From positions 29,955,415 to 30,019,414 of the forward strand of contig CM018694.1 in assembly GCA_009363875.1 (NCBI GenBank): a stretch of 64,000 nucleotides of DNA, read 5' to 3'. Positions 22,862-36,273 of the stretch are shown piece by piece. How positions within the stretch are numbered: the stretch's first letter is position 1; each line of letters starts with the position of its first letter. Source of the stretch: Mikania micrantha. Its lineage: Eukaryota; Streptophyta; Magnoliopsida; Asterales; Asteraceae. Below the pieces are notes generated by a model. The model made no database searches. It saw only the letters and a program-made list of their open reading frames with translations, and was not told the DNA's origin. The translations under genes and the position numbers were made by a program.

Positions 22862-23399
22862 ACTTGTGAATATAACTATGGAAAGGCTATTGTGTGAACA
22901 GACAAATCAAACATTATCAAGTATCATGTATGACATTATGACTGTGTATGCGAACAATTCAATGTTTTCAATTATCAAACTGATGAACTCACCAACCTAG
23001 TGTTGACTTTGTTTAAATGCATGCTTTCTCAGGTGACGAACATGTTTAGTTACCAGCACTCAGGAACATAGCTACTGGACTTTTAGAAGACCTAGCTACA
23101 TTTTATGTCAAGCATACTTTTGAATGACAAACAATGAATCATCTTTTGTAGATCTTGTACAGTTACAAGATAGAAACTCATTGATTCTTTCGGATAGAGT
23201 TACTTGGTTAAATTATGAACATAACATTGTAATTTAACTTTGTAATTCTATATAATTGTCATGTTAGCATTTTCTCATTTATATATCATGTGCTATGCAA
23301 ACAATCTGATCATCTTGATTATCTAACGATATCGCGCCCTGAGAAGCTTCCGCCCGATGGGAAAGTCGATCCAGCCCGCCGGCTCGGGGTGTGACCCAT

Positions 23400-23411
23400 T
23401 GGTATCAGAGC
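23400..23411 (+). other. primer binding site of element A, tRNA-iMet type
   Basis: TGGTATCAGAGC, followed by AATGG, starts four bases behind the LTR end. It is the standard initiator-Met primer site of chromovirus-type plant elements. Confidence 0.88.
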
Positions 23412-23571
23412 AATGGTTATAGAGAAATATAGGTCATATTATTTAAACGGTTAGGCCTAGACTATAACCTAGGGACCCTCATGTAGAGAACATAACAAAT
23501 AGGATTCTATTTGCATACGTCTTCTGCATTTGATCACTGCACTAACCGATTCTCTTTCGGTTATGATCAGA

Positions 23572-24840
23572 ATGCCGCCAAGAAGACCACCACAAGCTTT
23601 ACTGCCATCGCCACAAGATTTAGCTCCACATTCTTCAACACCGACACCACCTGCTTCTCCTCCACCACCACCTCCACCTCCTCCTCCGCCACCACCCAAC
23701 CACGAGTTGGATCCGACTACGATTGCACTGGCTACACTGCTGACCAGTCAAGTGAGGGATGTGATTCCCGATATGATGAACTGAATCAACAGCAACAACA
23801 GTAACAACATTGCCAACTCATTTGGTGAAGGCAGTGGCAACACCAGACACCAGCAGGACTATTCTTACAAGAAATTTGTAGGATGCAAGCCACCAAGTTT
23901 CAGTGGCAGTGAGGGAGCTGTCGGCTTAATCCAATGGATCTAGAAAATGGAGACAACTCTCGACATTAGTGGCTGTCCTGACCAGCATAGAGTGAGATAC
24001 AATGCGGGCTCGTTTAACAAGCGAGCTCTGACATGGTGGAATGCTCAGGTACAAACTCGAGGCAGAGATGAGGCATTATCTATGCCTTGGGGGGATTTCA
24101 AGACGATGCTAAAGGCAGACTTTTGCCCGAGGAACGAGCTGAAAAAGGTCGAAACTGAGTTGCTCAACCTTGCCATGATTGGTGCTGGGCATATGGCCTA
24201 CACCACCCGATTTCACGAGTTAGCTACATTTGCACCGGACGTAATGCCAACACTGGAGAAAAGGATCGAGCGGTACGTCGGTGGACTACCGGCTTGTATT
24301 CAAGGGCACGTGATTTCTGCCCAACCCTACTACCATGGAGATGGCTGTTACTCTGTCAGCAACCTTGATAGATGTAATGGTTGCCTCTGGGGCACTGAAG
24401 AAGGAAGCTGAATCAGCAAAGGTTGGAACTTCAAGAAAGCCAGACAAACGCCCGGCTAAAAAACAAAAGGTGGTCAAGAACTTTGCTAAGACCACCCAAA
24501 CACTGATGATCAACCAACCACAACCGCTACAGATTAAGAGGCCCTACACCGGCACTGCACCTTTATGCAACAGCTGTCAGTATCATCATCTACCAACTTC
24601 CCAGTGCCGTTAATGCAACAACTGTGGGAAGTTTGGTCATTGGGCCAATCAATGCCAGGGCATGGGAGCCCAGAACTGAAACAACAATGCAGCTACTATT
24701 GCTGCTGCTGATAACAGGTCTTGCTACTACTATGGTGAGCCTGGACACTTCTCTCGGGATTGTCCCAAGAAGAATCAACCATGGGCTCAAGTAGCTTGAG
24801 GTAGAGCCTTTCAGATTGGAGATGCTGCTGCTCGACAAGA
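23572..24840 (+). pseudogene. gag: gag of element A, broken
   Basis: The frame starts MPPRRPP at 23572, 160 bases after the primer site, with a poly-proline tract. TGA at 23782 and TAG at 23941 interrupt it. The capsid part runs from there to about 24330 (TWWNAQVQTRG, the FKTMLKADFCPRNE region, and AYTTRFHELATFAPDV). The gene then shifts frame near 24335 and continues through a Lys-rich nucleocapsid. One intact zinc knuckle is CNNCGKFGHWANQC. A second reads CYYYGEPGHFSRDC, where the second Cys has become Tyr. Further stops lie at about 24611, 24677 and 24797. The gene is clearly dead. Gag would have formed the element's particle and bound its RNA through the knuckles. Confidence 0.88.
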
Positions 24841-24847
24841 CCCGAAT

Positions 24848-25219
24848 GTGGTCACGGGTACATTTCTCCTATCTGACTTTTATTCATCTATATTATTTGA
24901 CACTGGTGCAGATCAGAGTTTTATCTCATCCAACTTTGCATGCCATCTTGATCATGTTATGGAATCATTAGACTCCTCTTATACTATTGAGATAGCAAAT
25001 GGAAAACAGATAACAGTTGACACAGTACTCAAGAATTGCTCACTAACACTTGGCGATCACACATTCTCCATCGATTTGATACCGATGGAACTGGGAAGTT
25101 TCGATATCATTGTCGGAATGGATTGGCTATCTCTTAACAAAGTTGTGTTTGTCTTTTCCAAAAAGCTACTACGTATTCTAGTGGAAAACAATCAGGTTTT
25201 GGAAATTCATGGAGCTCAA
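24848..25219 (+). pseudogene. pol: aspartic protease of element A, cut by solo LTR E
   Basis: The product shows the retropepsin signature LFDTGADQSFIS and the later IIVGMDWL. It reads without a stop to 25219, where solo LTR E is inserted. After the duplicated CTCAA the same frame resumes at 29311 (SVKIISCMKARKYL), leading into RT. The residues that appear after 25219 (CNTSAGRVPEQ) are LTR sequence, not protein. Confidence 0.88.
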
Positions 25220-26299
25220 TGTAACACCAGTGCCGGACGCGTGCCGGAACAGTGATCGCAACAGTAAACCGCGCAGTAACTCAGGTACACATTACGTGAA
25301 ACTATGTTTACGCTAGTGATACTTTATACTTGATACGAAACCATTATGCGATTGTCTGAATCTGACTGAAACCTTATGGTTTAACAGTCAGAAACATGTC
25401 AGACAACACAGTGTTGAAACATAGATACTTGCTTTGATGCTATTGTGTATAAACGCATATGAGGATTAACAAAACAAAACCCTAACGGTTGTTGTTACGG
25501 AATGCTAAACCGACGAATTATTCGTATAGATGACGATCTGTACGAATGATTCTGAAAGTTTAACATTCTGAGATAATGACTGAACAGTAGAGAACAAGAA
25601 TCAGAAAGCCAAACCATCATCGTGTTCGTTCGAATGACGATTCGAACGAATACGCGCGATGGCGACGCGTTCTGACGAAACGAAAACGAAAACGAAACGA
25701 ACGATCATAAACTTAAGGAAATAAAATATTTCCTATTTTACAATTTTGAAACTCATCATAAATAAAATTAAACAAAACCATTTTAATTAATCGCGAACAA
25801 ATAAACGAAACGCCTAAAATATATATATAATTCGATAAACAAATTAAAGAATGCGATATTTAAAATAATTTCTAATGATAATTTCATCCTAACTATCCTA
25901 AATTAATTCTTTTTATTTAATTACGAAAAATGCGCGTAACGATCCGAAAACACGACGAAATTACGAACCGAGCAACCGAAACGAACCCGAACACCCCCGG
26001 GGTTTTTAAACCCTAAATGAGGTTGTTTTTCTCATTTATTTCATCCCCACTCTCTCACTAAATGCTTCCAACCGTCACCTCTCTCTCTAGATTCCATCAC
26101 TAAAAACCTTCATAACTTGGTCAATTCTTGGCCAAATCACGTGTTCTTGGAGCCTAAACGACCATCTTGAAGCCCTCTACAAGGAAGTACAACCGATCTG
26201 AGAGTTTGCTCGACTGATTTCAAGGTATGAAGCTTCAAAATGGCTGAAAAATAGGGTTTTCTAGCTATGGATCTACACAAACCCTAAACCGGTTTTGGT

Positions 26300-26850
26300 G
26301 CTCTCACGAATACATCTCGACACTCTTGAGGGCCGGTATGCACGCCACAACACCATAGGAACCATCACACAACAGTTTTTGCAGGTCTTTGGAGCTGGTG
26401 ATGTGCAGGGTTCGTGGTGAACTCGTGCGCCGAATCTGGGTAGGGACGAACCCTCACGGCCGGCGAACCCTTCATGCATAAAGCCGAACCTGTGCCAGGT
26501 TGGCAAACCTCAGCCGAACCCTTCGATGGTTTAGGGACTCACGAACCTGCATAAGGGCTAGACGAACCTTAGTGCATGAAACACACGAACCTTTGGGTTC
26601 AACTAGCCGAACCTTTAATGCGGTCACCACCACCGAACCCTTGGCCACATGAGGCGAACCTGTTAATGTCTTCGATCAGCCGAACCTCTGACTAGTCCCG
26701 AACCCATGGCACTCCTGAACCTTTCATGAGTCCTGCGAACCCACCACCTGGACGAACCTACATGCCACCTGGGCGAACCTTCTTGGCAAGCTTCAGCCGA
26801 ACCTTCGGCCAAATCCATAGGTTCGCTGCCATGAGGATTGCTCTCTTCGA
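26300..26850. repeat. CCGAACCT-rich block in LTR E
   Basis: The words GCCGAACCT, CGAACCC and CGAACCTT recur about every 15-30 bases. The block sits where LTR A has its CATTCGGCC block and LTR D its GGTTCGGC block, so the core TTCGGC/GCCGAA is shared while the flanks differ. Confidence 0.75.
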
Positions 26851-27841
26851 TTACCCGATCAAACCAAACAGCCGGCCCAGTTCTTGTACCCTCGTCCAAC
26901 GGACGATGCATAAGCCCAATAGTCACTTAGCCGGTCATGATGGGTGTAATCGGCCTAAGGGATTTGAGAGACCATGTGATTTCCCTTCGGCCCAACCCCT
27001 TTATCCGGCCCACACACATGCAACCATTAGGCCCAACCCCATTACTTAACCCTTTTCATCCTACGCGGCCCAACCATGTGACCCAATAACATATTGGCCT
27101 AAACATGTTTAATTAAACCATAGTCATTTAATCCAAACCAAGATCGAATCAATTGGGCTAGGCCCATATGGTTGATTTCGGCCCATGTCACAATTTCTAG
27201 GCAAACATTACATTCGGCCCATATGTTTACATGTCTAAACCAACACTTTGATCAAAATGTTTGTTTTAAAGGAACATACAAGGGAACTCATAGTGGTTAC
27301 AATCAAGATGGTGAAAGACTTTAGAAACAATACTTAAAAACTTTAATTCTTATAACTACGATGCCACAAACCATTTTGAACTCAAGGGTGACAACAAGTG
27401 CGATAAATCTATAATATAAATACAATGCAATATTAGCCACAAGTAAACAAGGGCCGAATGACTATCGAGACTCACGGGTGTTAGCCAACATTAGGGCTAA
27501 CACTAACATTTACACGCGCAACAAACCCTTACAAACTTATACTTATTAACTACAACATTATGAATTCAATATTGGATCGTGATTATCACAACAAGTGCAA
27601 ACAAAGAGCGTGCGTATTCTTGTTTTACATAGTCAAATACCAAAGACACAAGGTGAGTTCATTTGTCCCTTTTCAAACTTATTTGTTTTACTTCGGGACT
27701 GAGAAGCATGTTAAACATTTTCATAAAATATTGAAATGTTATTTACTGCTTTTAAACATAAACATGATGCTTATATTAATGCTTTATGCTTGGAACTTAG
27801 TATACTTTGAAAAGCAATAGACTTGAAACTTATACTTCAAA

Positions 27842-28020
27842 CTTGAGGCTTGAAACTACATGTTGGATGCTTGTGAAACGATATGCTTAAACATGAGACT
27901 TGATGCTTATGAAACGATATGCTTAAACATGAGAGTTGATGTTTATGAAACGATATGCTTAAACATGAGACTTTATGCTTGTGAAACTATCTGCTTAAAC
28001 ATGAGACTTGATGCTAACCT
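27842..28020. repeat. 37-bp tandem repeat in LTR E
   Basis: About four to five copies of a 37-bp unit containing GAAACGATATGCTTAAACAT stand in a row with few changes. Confidence 0.75.
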
Positions 28021-28109
28021 ATGGAATTCGTGATGAAACTATGTGTGGACACTTGAAACTTGATAGTGCATAGCTTGTACCTATGTATTGAGATACATGT
28101 AAAACTAAA

Positions 28110-28560
28110 CCATAACGAGGCTAAGTTATTACCTATATAAGAGACTTGTAATTGCTAAACGACTGCTAGTGCAGAGCTTTTGTCTGCTTATATGAGGTAT
28201 GAAATCGCTAAACTAAATCATGACGAGGCTAAGCTATTATCTATATAAGAGACATGTAATTGCTAAACTACTGCTAGTGCAGAGCTTTTGTCTGCTTATA
28301 TGAGATATGTAATTGCTGGATTATTTGTGTATGCATGGCTTGTGTCTATGTATGAGATACGTAATTGCTAAACGACTGCTAGTGTAGAGCTTGTATCTTG
28401 TATAGGAGACACGTAATTGCTAGACTAAGCTTAACTAATTCATGAGATACGTAATGGCTAAACGACTGCTAGTGCAGAGCTTGTATCTATCCGTGAGCTA
28501 CGTAATTGCTAAACGACTGCTAGTGCAGAGCTTGTACTCACGCATGAGATTAGGGACAGC
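28110..28560. repeat. tandem repeat with core CTAAACGACTGCTAGTGCAG in LTR E
   Basis: The segment TAATTGCTAAACGACTGC with the following AGTGCAGAGCTTGTATC recurs about six times at intervals of roughly 60-120 bases, with CTATATAAGAGAC between some copies. It sits just upstream of the conserved TATA block. Confidence 0.75.
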
Positions 28561-28783
28561 TAAACTATGTGCGTGTGAAACTATGATTCTTGTTAAACAT
28601 ACCATGAAAAATAAATACTTATGAATTCTATAGACTTGTAAACTTTGAAACAGAAAACAAAAGCTATGATGAGGAATGGGTTGATTGGTAGGTAAAATGC
28701 TTAATTCTTATTAATAACAGTGTCATATGCGAATTAGTATGTGGTGGGACGGCGTCTGGGCGGGTCGTAGGCTCGACTCTGGG

Positions 28784-28806
28784 GTATGCCCTATATATAA
28801 GCATAC
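28784..28806 (+). promoter_or_regulatory. conserved second TATA block of LTR E
   Basis: TATGCCCTATATATAAGCAT, behind GTGGTGGGACG, lies about 3.57 kb into the LTR, as in A and D. Confidence 0.6.
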
Positions 28807-29310
28807 CGATTTGGATATTACATGTGAAGTTAATGAGGTTAAGGTTTTACAGAAAGAGGTTTGTTAAAGCTATTTTAAACTTAAAAACTATATTAACTCA
28901 CCAACCATTGTGTTGACTTTGTTTTTCTTACATGCTTTCTCAGGTGATGAACATGTATAAGCTAAGACTTTGGATTGCATGCTAGGCGGCCTAGATAGAG
29001 GACCTAGTTGATTTTGGAAACACATATTTTGTTAATCATACGAATCACTTTTGATTGTCTTGTACATATTACAAGATAGAAAACATTGATTCTTTTGTTA
29101 GGTTTACTTAGTTAAATTGCAGAAAACTGATATTGTAATTTAACTTTGTAATCCTATTTGAATGCTTGATTGTGCTTTAGTTATTCTTAACATTGATGCT
29201 ATGTAAACAATCTGATCATCATGATTATCACTCACGATATCGCGCCCCGAGAATCTTCCGCCCGACGGGGACTTCGATCCTACCCCGCCGGCTTGGGGTG
29301 TGACACTCAA

Positions 29311-30061
29311 TCAAACCGTAGTGTCAAGATAATATCCTGCATGAAGGCTCGCAAGTACCTAAGAAAACAGTGCATCGCATTCCTAGCTCACGTGGTAGAG
29401 AAAGACAAGAAAGCAATCAAGATTCAAGATGTACCAGTCATGAAAGACTACGCGGATGTGTTTCCGGATGACTTACCGGGATTGCCTCCAGAGAGATCTG
29501 TGGAATTCTGAATTGATTTAATTCCGGGAGCGGTTCCTGTAGCTAAGTCTCCTTATAGACTTGCACCATCAGAAATGTAGGAATTGTCCAATCAATTACA
29601 AGAGCTACTCGACAAGGGATTCATTCGATCGAGTTTCTCACCGTGGGGAGCTCCGGTTCTCTTTGTCAAGAAGAAAGATGGATCCTTCAGAATGCGTATC
29701 GATTATAGAGAGCTCAACAAACTCACCATCAAGAATCGTTACCCGTTACCGAGGATTGATGACTTGTTTGATCAGTTACAAGGAGCTCAGTAGTTCTCAA
29801 AGATAGACGTGCGTTCAGGTTATCACCAGCTCCGGATTTAGGAAGAAGACATACCCAAGATGGCTTTTCGTACCCGATATGGTCACTACGAATTCATGGT
29901 GACGCCATTCGGACTGACGAACGCACCGGCAGTGTTCATGGATCTTATAAACAGGGTGTGCAAGCCGTATCTAGATCAGTTCGTTATCGTCTTTATTGAT
30001 GATATACTGATTTATTCAAGAAGCGCGAAGGAACACGTACCGCATCTCAGGACAGTCTTGG
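29311..30061 (+). pseudogene. pol: element A pol, middle part: protease end and reverse transcriptase up to the C insertion
   Basis: This is the continuation of the protease frame. It gives the linker before RT (DVPVMKDYADVFPDDLPGLPP) and then RT with SPWGAPVLFVKKKDGSFRM, DYRELNKLTIKNRYPLPRID, PFGLTNAPAVFMDL and the catalytic FIDDILIYS near 29990. In-frame stops lie at about 29509, 29578, 29791 and 29839, so it is inactive. Element C is inserted after 30061 within the RT thumb region. The frame resumes at 58210 with the duplication CTTGG at both junctions. Confidence 0.92.
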
Positions 30062-30526
30062 TGTCACACCCCGAGCCGGCTGGTTGGATCGACTTCCTCG
30101 TCGGGCGGAAGGTTCCCGGGGCGCGATATCGTGAGTGATAATCATGAGGATCAGATTGTTTACATAACATCAATGTTAAGAATAACTAAAGCACAATGAC
30201 ATTAAACTAGAATTTACAAAGTTAAATTACAATTATTAATGTTTGATAATTTAACCAAGTAAATCTACAAATGAATCATAAGTCTACTATCTTGTAACGG
30301 TACAAGATTTTAAAAATGATTCGCAGTAGTCAACAAAATATGTGCTTCCCAAAAACTACTAGGTCCCTCTAACTAACATCCTAGCATGTATTCCTGAAAC
30401 CTTAGCATAACCTTGTCCATCACCTGAGAAAGCATGAAAGAAAACAAAGTCAACACAATGGTTGGTGAGTTCATATAATTTAGTTGTTGAAAAATAGCTT
30501 TTGCAAATCCCTTTTTAGATAACAAC

Positions 30527-30950
30527 CTTAACCTCACTAACATCACATGTATCATCCAACTCGGTATGCTTATGTATAGGGCATACGAAAGGGTCGAGCC
30601 TACAACCCGCCCAAAAGCCATCCCACCACATACTAAGCCACATAGGACATTGTTGTTAATGATAATTAAGCATTTTATCTACATTTCAATTCCATTTCAA
30701 AAGAATAGCCTTATTACAAATCTTTTAGGTAACAACCTTAACCTCATTAATATCACCTGTATCATCCAACTTGGTATGCTTATGTATAGGGCATACGAAA
30801 GGGTCGAGCCTATAACCCGCCCAGACGCCATCCCACCACATACTAAGCCACATAGGACATTGGTGTTAATGATAATTAAGCATCTTGCCTACCACCCATT
30901 TCCATTTTAAAATTTGATTTCCACAATTTGAAATACCTCTGATTTCCTAA
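30527..30950. repeat. 210-bp tandem duplication in the LTR of element C
   Basis: Two copies 210 bp apart each contain, on the minus strand, the GTGGTGGGATGG motif and the TATA-like block GCCCTATACATAAGCAT. The same pair occurs in the other LTR at 55479-55895, so the duplication predates insertion. Confidence 0.85.
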
Positions 30951-33320
30951 GTTCACCATGCGAACATGATTACCCAAAACGCTTGTAGAAATATAATATT
31001 AAATGTTTAATTAAACTAATAACTAAGCATTTAAATACAACTAAGACATGATGATTGGGCCTTATTTGACTCAATCAATAAGACTTAGTTGTTGGTGGTT
31101 GTCCAAGTTGTACCCTCTCACACATGGCCCATATCAGGCATGACTCACAAGGAGTCTACCTGTATGTGTCGGGACTTTAATGATGCCCATATTAGCTTGA
31201 CCCATTGGTCTACTGTACATGTCAAGACTTTAAGGATATCCTTTGATTTCTTGATCGTTTGTGATTCTCTTGATTTTCGTTTAATAGTTTACGTTATTGC
31301 CCATATAGCTTGACTACAAGAGTCTACTATTTATGCCGGGACTTTCCGTGTGTTACACGTGGTCTTGATTTCTATACAACTGACATCCACCTTAATTAAA
31401 GCAATTAATGATTTCATTAGATTTTAATGATTTCATTATTTCAATGATTCACACGCGGTTATGATTCCCATGATTCACTTGATTCTCTTGATTTCTGATC
31501 TTTAGAATTCCATGATTTCACAATGATTATAGATTCTTGATTAGGATCCTTAGATTTACTGATCCACACACTGGATTAGATTCCATTGCATTTGATCTTT
31601 AACTTTAGTTCTTTTGATTCCACTTTGAATTTTGTTTCTTGAATTTGAGCTTGATGGACTAAGGGTTTGTTTAGACTTTTAGAATTAAGGTATTACTCAA
31701 AAGAGTAATTAATTAACTTGTTAGTTAGTTCTGTATAGTAATTACCTAGACAGGAGTCCAGGAGTATAACAAGCATATATAATAAGCAATTAATAAGTAA
31801 AAGCATTTACTTAAAACAATTTAAATAAAACAGTTTACGCATGCTTCTCAGCCCCGCATTTGAAAACAAAAATGTTTAGAAAAAGGGGCAATGAACTCAC
31901 CTGTGTTGTAGCTCTTACGTTTCAACCAAGAAAATAATGCGCGCTCGTTTGCTGTAAATTAAGTATCTTCAGCACCTGTGTTGATTTATTACGATTCGAA
32001 TATTATAAGTATTTATAGTTAATGTATATAGGGTTTAGGACTATGTGTCCTATATACTTGCTAATGTGTTACTAAGATTTTCTTTAATTATTCTATGTTA
32101 CATACCCTCTATGAATCCCTTATCCGTTAGTTAATAACAACTTACTTTTAAATTTTACAAAAATCGGACAAAGTTTCCTTAGTTTTTAGTCCAAATCCAG
32201 ACAATTTATATTGTCTATTTTACAACCAAATACCAATCAATTATAATAAAACTAACTTTCATAACTATATAAACTTTAAACAAAACCAATGACATTTATA
32301 AAATATAACAATTAGCTATTAATTAAAGTCATTCTATTTTATTAAAAACATAAGTTATTCTTATGAAAAATACATGTTAAACGTGTTAGAACTTGAGTTA
32401 ACCAAATTTAGATCAATTCCAAGTCCTTTGATAGTTCTTTGTTACCCAACTTGATTCTTGTTCTTTCTTGAGATTGACTATCAACTAATTTATTCATTTG
32501 AACACTTCATTGATGGTCAATCTTGATGAAAAACTTTAAGTATTGGATGTTGGCATCCTAACGACAATATCCCATTCTTAGTCATTTCTCTTGAATTCCC
32601 ATAGTTCTCATCTCGTTCTTTAATTCTTTGAAATCTCTTGGCTGCTTATCATGTCATTAACTCGATGCGAATTACTAAGTAAACTTAATTTATTAGTTTA
32701 GAAGTTCACAAGTTAATATCAATGTCCTTAGCATTTGGTTAGCACTTAGTTAACCACTTATACTGTCACACCCCGAGCCGGCGGGAACGGATCGGGTTTT
32801 CCCGTCGGGCGGAAGGTTCCCGGGGCGCGATATCTTGAGTGATAATCAATTGACCAGATTGTTTACATAGCACATTATAATATAAATGAGAAATGCTAAC
32901 ACAACCATGGTATAGAATTACAAGATTAAATCACAATGTATCGTTTATAATTTAATCGAGTAAATCTATCAAAAGAATCAATATGACTATATCTTGTATA
33001 TGTACAAGATATACAAAAAATGATTCATTGTTCTTGTCACCAAAAGTATGCAACACAAAATAAAGTTAGGTCTTCTAAAAGTCCACTAGCTTAATCCTTG
33101 CATGTATGTATCTGCACCTGCTCGTCACCTGAGAAAACATGTATTTAAACAAAGTCAACACTAGGTTGGTGAGTTCATAAATAAGTTAATTGAAAACCTT
33201 GATTCAATCACATGCACAATCACAATGTATATAATGTTACTTGTATGTTGTTTGTTCACCTGTTCTCCCAATGGCTTCTCAATAGTTATATTCACAAGTA
33301 CTATATTATCCTAGTAGTGA

Positions 33321-33342
33321 TGCTTATATATAGGGCATATGT
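33321..33342 (-). promoter_or_regulatory. conserved second TATA block of LTR D
   Basis: On the minus strand ATGCCCTATATATAAGCAT lies about 3.7 kb into the LTR, behind GTGGTGGAATG. Confidence 0.6.
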
Positions 33343-35399
33343 AGGGGAACCAAGCCCCAGCCAACATTCCACCACATCACTATTAGAACTCCACACTACT
33401 TGCAATACAACTATTGATTTCCATTCCCAAATCCACATGTTCATCTCATTCTTGATCACCTGTGATAACTTGTATAGAATAATATAATGTTGTAATTGTT
33501 GTTATCGAACCAAAGTTTAGATAACCATTATATATTTTAAGGATATTAGATTTATTTAATCTGTTCCTTGTATTATTCTATATTTGTGGGGTTAACTGTT
33601 GTTTCACTTTTAAATATTAAGAGTGTTAGTTAACCACTTGTAATTTGTTCTTGAACTATAGTGCATAGAGCCTAAAAGGAATCCATTGAAATCCTCAAGT
33701 AATCAGATTTCAATGCATCCGATTTATCTCTAATCGAAACAGTTACTAGCAATATGACATGAGAATATACATTGCTAAGTCTACTAGTCAACAAGAAACG
33801 ATGGATTAATTACTTATCACTGCAGATTAATATCACCATGTGTCGCTTTCCAGAACCTGATTTGAAGTCGCCCTATCACCGGTCATACGTTACCGGCCAG
33901 TGAATCAATACGATCAACATACTAGCCCTACAAGCTAGAGGTTTGTCAAAGCTATGGTACCACTATGCTATCGTCGGTTTAGTCGCGTCAAACTAACTGG
34001 TCAGCGAATTAAAGGGGCTTACATGATTAACTTGTACAATTGGCACATGATTGAAGTGATATAATACAACAGGTCAATAGTAGCTAATTGTAAGTGTGTT
34101 CATCTGTATTATTGTTCTCCTTGTCATATGTTCTCTATGTTATTAACAAAGTTAAATAAGAACTTGTCTTATTTGATTATGTTAATTCTTTGAGTGAATG
34201 ATGTTGTTATCATGAAGTTACATTATCATGATTATCATTATTTGTTCCATGTTCTCTTGTAATATGTGTTGAGTTGTAAAGCTAAGTGTTAAAAGGAATT
34301 GTCCTATTACGCTTACTTAAATCTTGTGTCGAATGTTATTACAAAGATATGTAATATCTTTATAACATTCCTATGTTTGCCTGTGATTGTTCCAATGTCT
34401 GTTTATGTAAGAATAACTGAGTGTTATAAGATGAAATCTTATAACTATATTATTCTAATGTGTTGATGAATTAATAAGATATATTATCTTGTTCATCTGA
34501 TTATCCATGTCATGTCATGATCATACAAGCATGCATACAATGATAAGCGATAATAAACAATTAAATATTATCTAAATCAAAGTATAAATAACATGTTAAG
34601 CAGAACTTTACATAAATAAAAGTAAACATGTTTCTCAGCCCCGAAGGTTGAAAATCAATTAAGATTAAAGAAAAGGGGCATATGAACTCACCTTGTGTTG
34701 TAGGGTTGACTTAACTTAAAATAAAGAAGACACGTGCTCTTGATTGTTCTTTGATGTTGATTTCACGATCCTGTATTGTTTACACGTGTTTGTAACTTAT
34801 AAGTATAAGTTGTAGGGTTTTGTGCGCGTGTATGTGTCATTTCTAACTTGTTATCATCTCTTGGTCTAGATTATCATTCGGCCCCCGATTCTCTTGCTAG
34901 GAATCATGTTATTAACTTAGCAATTTGATTACTTGATTTGTCATTGATGATGGCTTCATGTTTCACTTGAGTTTTAAATAAATGGAAAAAGTTATCAACC
35001 TTTAATGCTTATAATTTCTTAAATAATTCGTTTTATCGAAATTAAGTAACCATAATGTTTTGAACTTTATGGATGTATTAGGTTATACCCTAACTCAAGT
35101 GGGCCGAATGCATTTATCTAGAGTCGGTTGTTTATTCTTAGGCCTAATAAATCCCAAATGGGCCGAATAGGTCACAGGGGCCGAAACAAGGAGATGGGCC
35201 GGTTGAACCTTGTGGATCAAAGGTGTGGGCCAAAGTCTTTGGTTTAACAAAACCCATGGGCCGATGAGGTTATATGATTGGGCCGGTTAATGTTTGGGCC
35301 GAGATTCACATGACCAAATCGTTTAGGATGTTTGGGCCAAGGAGTTTGTTATTCAATTTGGTTGTTAAGGCCCACGAGCAAAAAGTGGTCGAATTAAGT

Positions 35400-35890
35400 A
35401 GCTGAGTGGGATAAGTAACACGGCTTGGGTTCTGTCATCAGTAGGTTAACGAACTTGTTAGGCCTAAATGACTAAGGTTCGGCCATAGTAACATGTAACA
35501 GGTTCGCCCTTAGGTCTACTGGTTCGCATGACATGTAGGTTTCGTGGCCATGTTATTGTTCGGTCATGAGCTCAGGGGTTCGGGAACATGTAGGGGTTCG
35601 GTGACTGAAAAGGGTTCGGCAAGGATGTATGGTTCGGCCCCTGGTTTGTTCATGATCAGAATAGGTTCGGTGTGGTTGTAGGAGTCGAAGGTTCTTGGGT
35701 TTATCACTAAGGTTCGGGGTTAGTAGACTCGGCTGTCAAGGGTTCGGCACTAGTTTGGCCTTAGAAGGTTCGCAAGGAGGTGTAGCAGCTCAACCATGCA
35801 AGGTTCGGCATGTGCTAGAAAGGTTCGTGGCTGTGGATGCAGAAATGGTTCGGTGGTTATGGGCCAAAAGGGTTCGGCTGAACAACCCCA
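35400..35890. repeat. GGTTCGGC-rich block in LTR D
   Basis: GGTTCGGC, GGTTCGCA and GGTTCGTGG-type words recur about every 15-30 bases, at the place equivalent to the blocks in A, E and G. Confidence 0.75.
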
Positions 35891-36264
35891 CCACCCCACG
35901 CGAACCTGCAACCAGCATCACCACCCTCCCCACAGCCGTTGCTCGTTGTAAAGCCACTTCCCAGTTCAGTGTCATGCGACTAAGGGTTCTCGATGGTGAG
36001 CATAGCTTAGGGTTAAGTCTTGGATCAGTTAAATGGGTGTGTATCAGCTTAATAGTGAAAACCCTATTTGTCTTAGATCTTTCACGCATCATACCTCGAG
36101 AATCAGTGGACAAATCTTCAGATCTGTTGTACTTTCATGTAGAAGAGATCAAGAGCTTCACGAGGGATTGAAGCTTTGAACTTTTAGAGAGAGGAAAGGT
36201 TCGTGAGATGCTTTTAGAGAGAGGGTGAGAGCTGAATTTTATGAAGAAAATGCCTACTTTCGGG

Positions 36265-36273
36265 CTTTTATAC
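36265..36273 (-). promoter_or_regulatory. TATA box 1 of LTR D
   Basis: GTATAAAAG on the minus strand, about 775 bases into the LTR, matches the place of TATAAATAC in LTR A. Confidence 0.5.

Larger units (their letters stand above)
16993..23396 (+). repeat. 5' LTR of element A (about 4.2 kb without the nested solo LTR)
   Basis: The LTR begins TGTGACATCCAGTACC, like the 3' LTR at 60456. It ends GGCTCGGGGTGTGAC just before the primer site. Subtracting the solo LTR and its duplication leaves about 4.25 kb, which agrees with solo LTR D of the same family (4280 bp). It carries a TATA box at 17774, a TTCGGC-rich leader, internal repeats and a conserved second TATA block at 20664. Confidence 0.88.
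25220..29305 (+). mobile_element. Solo LTR E inserted in the protease of element A
   Basis: This is a 4086-bp solo LTR in plus orientation. It begins TGTAACACCAGTGCC and ends GGCTTGGGGTGTGACA, flanked by CTCAA (25215-25219, 29306-29310). Its start resembles element C (TGTAACATCAGTGCC), while its last 100 bases resemble all the Tekay-like LTRs here. It has a GAACC/TTCGG-rich block (26300-26850), two tandem-repeat zones (27842-28020, 28110-28560) and the conserved TATA block. No gene is seen. The 107-aa and 87-aa frames overlap the repeat block. Confidence 0.93.

Noticed and set aside
23400..23411. tRNA gene
   Set aside because: Only the 12-base complement of the tRNA-iMet 3' end is present, as a primer binding site.
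35695..36171. 158-aa frame in solo LTR D
   Set aside because: It is built from GGTTCGGC repeats, has no known domain, and runs opposite to the LTR sense.
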